In this document: positions 55,702-64,000 of the stretch, one piece after another
How the letters are laid out: each line of letters opens with the position of its first letter
Position numbering within the stretch: position 1 is the first letter of the stretch
From: Diphasiastrum complanatum
Lineage: Eukaryota; Streptophyta; Lycopodiopsida; Lycopodiales; Lycopodiaceae
Direction: 5' to 3'
NCBI GenBank assembly: GCA_029204225.1
Contig: CM055107.1
Coordinates: 42,716,007 to 42,780,006 of the forward strand
Length of the DNA stretch: 64,000 bases
Program-made: the position numbers and the translations under genes
The notes under the pieces: generated by a model
What the model saw: the letters and a program-made list of their open reading frames with translations, nothing else
The model's database searches: none
Told to the model about the DNA's origin: nothing

Positions 55702-57934
55702 CTCCCCCTTAATGTGGATCCTAATTTTTTTTGATTTTCATATTAAACATGTCATTAAATCTAAGGTCGTGCTCTTTTGCTAGAGCCTTTGTGAAGTAAT
55801 ATGCTACCATAAGATCTGTCCTACAGTAAAATAATGACACTTCCTTGCTTTGCACTTTTTCTCTAAGGTAGTGATACCTGATTTCAATATGTTTGCTTCG
55901 AGAATGAAATCTCGATTTAGAGATGGTTCTATTGTGCTTTGATTGTCACAATAAATAGTCATTGGATGTGACTGAGCAAGGTTGATATATGCAAGCAGGT
56001 GTCTTAGCCAAATTGCCTCCTTGGTAGCATTTGTGGCAGCTATGTATTCTGATTTGGTCGATGATAATGCTACCGATCATGTCCACACCTCATAAGGTGT
56101 TTTGCCATTCAGGTCCTTAGTGACGGATCGATTTTGTAGATAGGCAGCTATAGTAATAGTTTCTGTCCAAATTTCTTTTGGAAGAGAAGCGTGGGCCATC
56201 ATGCTTTAGGGACTTTCAATGAGTGTCATATTCTTCCTCTCAGTTACACCATTGGACTGAGGTGAGTAGCTAGTTGTATACTGTTGATGTATTCCGTTGG
56301 CCTTGTAGAACTCCTTGAATTTTGTGGAGATAAATTCCTCCCTTATTAGTGCATAGAGCTTTGATCTTCCTCTAGGTCTGATTTTTAGCGATGCCTTGAA
56401 TTGCTTGAACTTAAATGCTTCTGATTTGTTCTTCAAAAAATAAGTAGCAGTCCTTTGAGAGAAGTCATCGATGAAGGTTAGGAAATAGAGAGCTCCCCCT
56501 GTCAAAGCAGTCTACATTGGGCCACATATGTTGCTATGTACAAGATCAAACAAACCTTTAGAAGTATGAACCAAATCAGAAAATAAAGGGACTTCTAGCA
56601 TGCTTTCTGATAATACAGCTTTCACATGGAGAAGTTGGTTTGCTAACAAAAGGTGGATCTTGCACTAGATTTTGAGTTGACATTTGCCGAATACTATTGA
56701 AGTTAAGATGGCCTAATCTGAAATGCCAAAGCATATCAGTTGATTCAGAAGTGGATGTATGTAGAGCTTGACTATTAGAAGAATAGCAATGGCTAAGTTT
56801 GTAAAGATAGCCACTTATTCTTCCGAAAGCTAAGACTTTCCAAGATTTGTCAAGAATGGTGCAGCCGTTTGTATTGAATTCGACCCTCCGACCTGAATCA
56901 GTTATTCCCCTAACTAAGATTAGATTTTTGGTCAGATTAAGAACAGAACATTGGACAGCAACTTGACTTCACCTTTCTGAAATTTGACTCTGACTGTTCC
57001 TTCACCCTCGATAGAATGAGATGAGTTGTCTCCAAGTTGCACAACTTGAACAACTTGAGAGTGGGTGAATGACTTGTAGTCCTTCAACTAGTGTAGATGG
57101 TGAGTCATATGTTTTGTTGCTCTAGACCAAGAATCGATGTTTTGCCGTTCTCCGACCTTGGTCATGAATGTTGCTTCATCTTTCTCTTGTTGCTGGATCG
57201 AATGACTAGTTGTATGTGCTTGTTGTTGGAACTGCTTCTTCTTCTCGTTGTTGTATTTCAAAGTTCAAGAGTCTTTGATTTCATGGCCAGTCCTCTTACA
57301 GTATCTACAGAATAGTTTTTGCACTAGTTGGAATGATGAAGAGTTCGAATTTGATCCTAAACCAAAATTCAATCTAGACTGCATGTTGCTCTTCTTGTCA
57401 AGATAAGCTGACTTTGTAGATCTCTTGGATCTGAACTTCTAATTTTTTGAATACAGAGCCTGAGGAGGTAGTAGTTCTTTTGATCTCCTCTTGTAGAAGT
57501 ATTGAAATCACTCTTGATAGAGTGAAATGCTCTTGGGTCAAAATTGCCACCACCCAATTTTCATAGGGCTTGAATAGACTCAATAATAGAGTCATAATAG
57601 CATTGTAATCTTCGATGACTGAGCCAGTTGTAGTCATTTTCTCCATAAGATTTTTGAAAGTCATCTCAAGGGTGAAGAATTTCTTTCTCAAGTGAAGCTT
57701 GAATGGTCACGTCCTTGATATCATAGAGGGTTGCTAGGAGGTCCCATGCATCTTTAGTTTGAGCAGCACGTAAATGGCTGATTTAGGTATCCTTGATATT
57801 GAGAGTAATCATGGCAAATGCCTTGCCATCTCTCAGTGTCCATTTGGTGATGATGGCTGTATCACCTTCTGGTTTGAGTTCTATGCCATGAATGATGTCC
57901 CACAGTTCTTTGGATAGTAGCATGATGTTCATCT
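55702..57934 (-). pseudogene. Copia polyprotein, RT deleted
   Basis: Between two LTRs, the minus strand encodes in order: gag (LLSKELWDIIHGIELKPEGD, TLYDIKDVTIQASLEKE, 57398-57691 block), zinc knuckle CRYCKRTGHEIKDS (last Cys changed to Ser), degenerate protease (SWSRATKHMTHH, active-site Asp lost), and integrase core at 56505-56206 (ALYFLTFIDDFSQRTATYFL, YKANGIHQQYTTSYSPQSNG, VTERKNMTLIESP). IN ends with KTPYEVWT at about 56085 and is followed almost at once by the end of RNase H (SVALSSTKSEYIAATNATKE, IWLRHLLAY, TIYCDNQS), so reverse transcriptase is deleted. The primer-binding site and gag start are also missing next to the 5' LTR. Non-autonomous. Confidence 0.85.
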
Positions 57935-58487
57935 TGAGGTGATACTTCAGCTTGATCGTTGAGCATGATAATGTTGGCTACAAGTAAAATTCTTCTGTGT
58001 AGATTGATTAGTGATCAACTTAACTTCTAAGAGTGTTCTCAATTGATTCTATATTACAAATATCTACTTGCTAAAATATCTTCATGCTAAAATATCTATT
58101 TAGCATTAAATGTTATCTGCTATTTATTACAACCACCTTATAACAATAAATGTATGTACAATAGTAGGTGAACTGCCATAAAGATTTCTGACAGTTTATT
58201 TGGATCAATTTTCCCTGATGGAAAAAAGTCGACCAAGTTGGTTGATGATGAATTCGGTTGATGAAAAAGTCGGTTAAGTCGACAAAGTCGGCTGATGGAG
58301 TTAGTGTTGAAATGTTGATGTCAAGTAAGTCGAGTTTTGAACATATATATATATATACATGAGAAGTCGAAGTCGATGACTTCGATATCTTCGATGACTT
58401 CGAAGTCGATGAAGTCGAACTAACTTTGACAGATCTTCAAGATGCTCATTATTGAATGGATTTGAGGCTGAGCATCGAATCCCAATA
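57935..58487 (-). mobile_element. 5' LTR of minus-strand copia deletion derivative
   Basis: Direct repeat of 55155-55701 (553 versus 547 bases), slightly degenerate at its outer end (TATTGGGATTCGATGC). Both LTRs contain a block of dyads built from GTCGA/TCGAC and TCGATGACTTCGA. Confidence 0.85.
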
Positions 58488-58499
58488 GTACCTAGGGTG

Positions 58500-58670
58500 G
58501 AGCCGAGTGTCCTTTGCGCAAACAAGTGACGATGCACGAAGCGTTTGGGTGCAAGTGCATTCAGGCTCGTTGCAAAGTGCTTGCATGTCCCTCAAGAGCC
58601 CATCAAGTTCATCCTCAACCATGAGTATTTTATCAAAAAGAATTATGAAGCAAAAAGACAAATTATACAT
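58500..58670 (-). other. Unassigned short frame
   Basis: The minus strand reads MVEDELDGLLRDMQALCNEP and ECTCTQTLRASSLVCAKDTR immediately outside the copia 5' LTR. It could be a fragment of the gene into which the copia inserted; not recognised. 58700-59990 is AT-rich with a 46-base tandem duplication at about 59340-59425 and no gene seen. Confidence 0.2.
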
Positions 58671-59995
58671 GCAAAGGCTATCTAAATAGTTAAATCATAG
58701 CCATAATATGTATTGGATAAGTACATGTTTGAAAAAGTCCATACTTGAAATTAATAGATGTGTTATTGTGGTTGGTAGAGTACCAAGGAGGGTTTGTGGG
58801 TGAGGTATATTTGTGGGTCCATGGCATGAATGAATTGTGACCATAAATATCGTCATCTCCTACATGCAATTGTGTCCTAGTTGGTAAGATTTTATTGGGT
58901 ACACTTAATCAAGGTAAAGGTAATCATATGGTTATCCAAAAGGCCCTTTTGGAGTCCAGAAAGCTCTTGATGAGATTTTAAGCTCATCTCCTTCATCCAT
59001 TCCCATTGCCTTAACATCTTTCTTGCCTTGATGGATGCATCAATTCCCTAGTCTTCAACACATGTTCCAAGCCCTTCTCACCCTAAGCATGCAAACCATT
59101 CAACTTAAAGTAGCTACTATATGTACATCAACTTATAGAAAGCTCAAAAGAATAGCATGTTCGCAAATGATCCTATGGAACATCATTCAATGGGTACCTA
59201 AATTTGCCATAGCCTAAGAAATAAAACACATCTAACCTGAAAGAATGGCATACCCTAACATGTAATTCAACTGTGACAAACACCTAGGGCAACATTGGGT
59301 GCCCAAAGTTGCCATAGCTTGAGAAATGATGTCTACCTAACCTAGCATGACATAGCATAATATGTAATATGACCATGCCTACCTAACGTAGCATAACATA
59401 CCATAATATGTAATATGACCATGAACATACAGAAATTAAAGAGCTATCATTTGTAACTATGAGCCATAAATTCCATGTTTATTAGGAAGCATCTTGACAT
59501 GATTTCCTTATCTCCCTTCAAGCAAAGCAAACCCCTCTCCTTCATCAACAAAGATGCTCTTCCCTTTGGATAACTATTGGAATCTCCTCATTATTCCAAA
59601 ATACAAAGTCAATGTTGGTACACAACTTTCAATGTGGAATGAGGCAATCAAGTGTGTATTTCCAATCCTTTTGCACCTAAAATAAATATATTATAGACTC
59701 TTAAACATCATGGTTATGAAGAATATATATGAACAATTATTGTAAAGCAACTATGCTAACATTAAAGTAAGCACTCCACCGAGGGTGTTTGAATTTCTAT
59801 TTACAACTAGAAAAACTATACAAAGTTTTTTGAAGATATTCGTGAACAATCACATTAAAATTCTCCACTTTAAGTGTTGAGTCCTGAATGAGACTTGTCA
59901 CAATCATTGATATAGATGAAAATGTTTAGAAATAAGAGTTTCCTAGATTTGATAGCATAAATTTGAACCTATATACAAACAAGCTATTTTTATTG

Positions 59996-60290
59996 TTAGT
60001 GCGTGAGAAAACTATGTGGATTCACATAATACAATAGCAAGCTAAGCATCTGCTTTTCTATGTGATATCTAAATGTCATTGGTGACTTACAAACCCTGCA
60101 CTCAACTTGTCCATTTTGTTTTCTATCCCAAGGATCGTGAAACAACTCGGCAAGCATTTCATCACTCAAGTCCATACAAATAAACATTGATTCCGTTCGT
60201 CGAGCATTACATTTGAAAAAAAAATCAACAAAAATAGTAAAAGAAAGATACCAACTTAATCTATTATTCTTTGAATCCAGTGTTACATTT
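59996..60290 (-). pseudogene. Relative of the unknown protein at 10.3-11.2 kb
   Basis: MDLSDEMLAELFHDPWDRKQ, NGQVECRVCKSPMTFRYHIE and KQMLSLLLYY match LTDEMISKLLDNHWDVKPNG, SIQCRANKSSMIFRYHIE and KQMLSFMFYY of the 10.5-kb copy. DNA similarity continues upstream through the equivalents of CSTGSK and FVDFF, with frame damage. Two separate copies argue for a repeated, probably mobile, gene family. Confidence 0.6.
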
Positions 60291-60387
60291 TAATATACTT
60301 TGGATATCCATATGCACCACAACCCAACGACAAGACACAAAAATGATGTGATTTTGCAATATCGACTATGCACACATGCGCGCGCGT

Positions 60388-60388
<1 letters not shown>

Positions 60389-60463
<75 letters not shown>
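60389..60463. repeat. (CA)n microsatellite
   Basis: About 37 CA units, preceded by a short CG-rich alternating tract (GCGCGCGTG). Confidence 0.96.
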
Positions 60464-60465
<2 letters not shown>

Positions 60466-61564
60466 CAACAAAAAATGAGCATATTTCTCATTCTTGCAAA
60501 TATACCAAAAATTTGGCCTATGACTCATGGTATGAACCTCACACAACTATAAGTGGATATGTGAACACATGCATAATCCTAGTTTGAGACAAGACCTACC
60601 ACTAAAGGAGGGACTCGAGAAGCCCCTAGCTTCCAAGCCAATTTTGATGGCATCGGACCATCAACTTCTCCTAGGAGCAAAGACAATAGATACCAAACGT
60701 ACAAGGTTTGGGTGTGTATTATTGTGTGAGAGTGGGTATGGAGTGGTCTTTGAATGCCCACATATTTGTAGAATAAATGGTGGAGCTTGGGGTGTGTACT
60801 ATTGTGCGAGTGGTCATTAGCAATTGCTATGATGTGCACACAACTAGTAAGCACAGGTGTAGATCCCTAGATTTCCAAAAGTGATTTTTCAAGGGAAAGT
60901 TATACTTGGCATGTAGACATATATAATTCAACTTTCTAAAGGTAACGTGACTCGATCAGAATTCCAACATGCATATTCACAAACCAATGTTGAATGATAT
61001 GAACTTTTCGAAAGCATTGTCAATTTTTCAAATGTAATATATGGTAATCTAGGCCACTCTAGAATTTAATGTTCATTCATTGATTCATGCTGAGCATCAC
61101 CCATTATTGACTATGAATTGTTTTGGAAAATTCACATGTGTTCATCGAACTCACATGTTGCAAGCATAGTTTTGATTTGAAGTAGTCCTAAATCAAGTCT
61201 CAATGTATTTGATGCCTCTTTGAAAAGTGGGTAGTCATTTCTATGGACATACTAACTATATTTTGATATGCTAAACCATAATCTAGATAAGTGATCAATA
61301 TTCACATACAAGAGACAAACATCTTTTTAGTCCCATTGCCCACTTGCTAAAAAATATCAAGAACACATCAAAGGGCCAAGAAAACTTGCACATAAGTTTG
61401 GTTTACCATGGAATATGATACAGCACACTCGAGCTATACTCAAATTCATGGCCTAAGAAAGAGTGGTATAGTGCCCCCCATGAAGATCACCATTTGAATG
61501 TGCCTAGATACTGCATAGTAAAAATCAAAGCTCATCAACTCTACAACGAAGCATGTTACACAAT

Positions 61565-61849
61565 TCAAAAGTCATATTCAGTCAATAATAATAAGCATCT
61601 CGCAATATGTCTAGTATTACACGTCTTATTTACCAAGTAAAGTGACGGTTGATGATCCGTATAAAATGCAAAGTGCGTTTCCATGAGATAGTGACAAAAT
61701 TTTCGAACAGAAAAAATCATATCTAGCGCTTCACGTTCTGTTGTTGAATAATTCTTCTCTGGATCTGTAAGCTGTCTGCTTGCAAATCGTATAGGATAAT
61801 CTTTCTTATAGTCACCTGGCTGCAAGATTTTGGATAGTAAAAGGATCAA
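61565..61849 (-). pseudogene. Ty3/gypsy RNase H fragment
   Basis: The 94-codon minus-strand frame reads YPIRFASRQLTDPEKNYSTT, EREALDMIFSVRKFCHYLME and FAFYTDHQPSLYLVNK, the Ty3/gypsy RNase H domain with its catalytic Glu (TEREA) and Asp (TDHQ). RT before it and integrase after it are not recognisable. 60470-61560 holds no other gene. Confidence 0.8.
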
Positions 61850-62234
61850 GACTTGTAATCAAAATATTACAAGATTTCTTGTACAATGGCGAGATCTTGA
61901 AGAAGAAAATGCAACCTGACAATTTGAAGAATAACTTCACAATTATGCCGAAGTAATTATAAACATCATATATCTTAAACAATTCATACATAACAAATAT
62001 AATTTCCTCTTTATGTGAGAGGAAATATTGTGATTTTGTGACTTAAAAGCCTCCTTCTATTGCTATTTTAATTATAGTTATTGAGGCCTAATCTATAAAG
62101 GCCCAAAGGCCATCTTAATTCATTGTAAAGCCTATAAGTCTTCTAAAAACATAAGCCCCAATCAAAGGCTAGGCTCCTTTCAAGTCTCTCTATTAAGGGT
62201 TTTAATTGAAAGGATGCCTATCAGGCCTCTTAGG

Positions 62235-62390
<156 letters not shown>

Positions 62391-63714
62391 GAATGTCTCT
62401 CCTTTGTTCCAAAGCTATGGTGAATCTACACTTTCTATTTATTTGTTGAATACTAGGTCTAAAGCCATGTAAAATCTAGTATCCTCACATAGATGGTTAC
62501 ATTTTGACAGGGTTCCCTTCGAAAATACCATGAACCCTGGGTATCTCAATAAGGGTAATGAATAAATAAAACACGACTTCATTTTTTAGCAGATGAGGAT
62601 GTAGGCCACTTTTCGTCTTGTGTAGATATGGCCTTAAGTTTTGAAAAATTCTCTTGTTTTATCTTTTAATTTGGAAAGGGAATAAAATTGACTTTACTAT
62701 TCAAGCAAAGATGATTGTTGTAGTTGCAGATTTTAAAAAGTGATGAGTTTATTAAGGGTGAGTGGAGGCTGATACCAGTTAATGCATTGATGAATGCACA
62801 TGCATAAGGCTTCGACAACATCTATTGTGACTAAATAAGGGAGCCGTATAGACAAATTGGTGAGGACAAAATTTAATAGGAAATTTTCTTTGGTAATTAC
62901 CTTTGGAATGAGTATATTGTCAGCTAAATATTTCAAATCACAAAATTTACATTTTGTTAAAGGTTGCTATGCATAAGGCGGTAGCTTTGGAAGTAGACAT
63001 TTTTAGGTTATGGAAGAGGCATGTTGGTAGGTATTCCTTGGAAATGCAAAAAACTATTGTACATTGCTGAAGATCATGAAGTAATAGAAAACTGAATCTC
63101 CTACCTACAAAAAAATTAGGTATATAAAAGACTTAGTAGAGAAAATCAACAAGTTGAAATTGAAGCGCATATTCAAAAAAACACCCAATATGAAGAATAA
63201 CATTTATTATAGTGAATTTACTAAATATAGTCCAATCTCAAAGTCTTCCTTTTCTCTTTTTGATGGTTGATAATAAGAGGTTTCAGCATGACAAACCCAA
63301 AAGTATATTATGGAGAATTTTGATTTGGCCCTTGTAATTCATGCATGGAGCTGATCTCTTTGATAAATTGTGTACAATGCTCTAATTGAGGCCATTGTGT
63401 GAGAAATTGATGAGAGAAAAAATCGTGAAATAGTCGCGATCGCGGATCGCGTTCCTCTTCCAGGACTCAGATGGAGTTCAAATGTGACCACTGGACATTG
63501 CCAGCTGAGTCACTCTTACAATCCTCCAGAGTGTAGTCAGTCACTACTGATCTACGTTCACATAATTGATGCAGCATTCGACATAATTTCAACCAAATTG
63601 TGGAATTCAAAAGAACAAAAAAACTCAAACATACGAAATAAGTAGCATATGCATTCGCATTCAAGATCAGATACAATAGCAGTACTTTAAACCCCTAATA
63701 GTCCATTTAGTGTT

Positions 63715-63940
63715 GGGGACTAAATGGCAAGGTACCCTTAGAATTAAGGGTATGTGCCTTTGGATAAGGACAGACAAGTGACTATACCCTAGTTGGAGGT
63801 ATGGAGTCATGTGGCCCTTGGATAAGGGGTACCCTTAGTATTAAGGGTAGGTATCTTAGATTAAGGTACTAGTGTCCTTGGTTAAGGGCAAGTAGGTGTC
63901 TATGCCTTGGATGGAGGTATGGAACCTAGAGAGGTGTTAG
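63715..63940. repeat. Degenerate ~105-bp tandem duplication
   Basis: Two diverged copies begin GGTACCCTTAG-ATTAAGGGTA (about 63730 and 63829) and end GGAGGTATGGA. Each copy starts with the small palindrome TACCCTTA...TAAGGGTA. Confidence 0.7.
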
Positions 63941-64000
63941 AAAATCATTGGATGACTATTTTTCTAAACCTTGGGCCTCAACCTTGAACCATATCACTTT

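Overview
The window looks like intergenic and intronic DNA from a large, repeat-rich plant nuclear genome. Evidence: plant-type telomere repeats (TTTAGGG) stranded inside the sequence, Ty1/copia elements primed by initiator-Met tRNA (TGGTATCAGAGC), Ty3/gypsy, LINE and hAT remains, long microsatellites, and one host gene with introns up to 9.4 kb. A fern or another non-flowering plant with a big genome is my inference; the sequence does not prove it. No tRNA, rRNA or CRISPR was seen.

Host gene. One conserved gene is supported in detail: ETHE1 (mitochondrial persulfide dioxygenase), on the minus strand from 47540 down to 24895. Nine exons join in frame with GT-AG sites, and metal-site motifs such as [11 protein letters not shown] and ATPGHT are intact. 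The first exon (start of the transit peptide) was not found. Its introns hold three LINE copies, a copia LTR, two gypsy remnants (opposite strands) and a hAT MITE with a perfect 8-bp target duplication. A diverged tandem copy of the last exon lies just behind the stop.

Accessory region 6.5-20 kb. This is the most unusual part. It holds a 198-residue histone H3-like ORF (17401-17997, +) with an H3-like N-terminal start (TGTKQIARPQS), an H3 fold and a 70-residue C-terminal tail absent from normal H3. The frame continues past a single TGA, and a decayed Ulp1/C48-type (SUMO protease) domain follows. A divergent gene of unknown family (16654-15072, -) faces away from it. The shared intergenic region has a TATA box on each strand, six CACGTG boxes and about eight copies of a quasi-palindromic CGCGTG/GATATTG motif lying in both presumed 5' leaders. 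Near it are the Ulp1 Gln/Cys half (9541-9796, +), a multi-exon unknown gene (11208-10260, -) with a relative at 60 kb, and a SWIM zinc finger (6505-6786, -). My hypothesis is a decayed mobile element carrying its own histone mimic and SUMO protease, later broken up by copia insertions.

Region by region: 0-5.2 kb gypsy debris and SSR; 5.2-8.3 kb tandem repeats, SWIM fragment, 3' end of a copia; 8.7-20.2 kb histone/Ulp1 region between two related LTRs; 20.2-23.8 kb nested copia elements; 24-47.5 kb ETHE1 with TE-filled introns; 48.5-50.7 kb hAT element; 50.7-54 kb degenerate repeats and an unassigned GC-richer stretch; 55.1-58.5 kb two-LTR copia deletion derivative; 58.5-64 kb mostly non-coding, with the unknown-family relative, a gypsy RNase H fragment, microsatellites and a tandem duplication.
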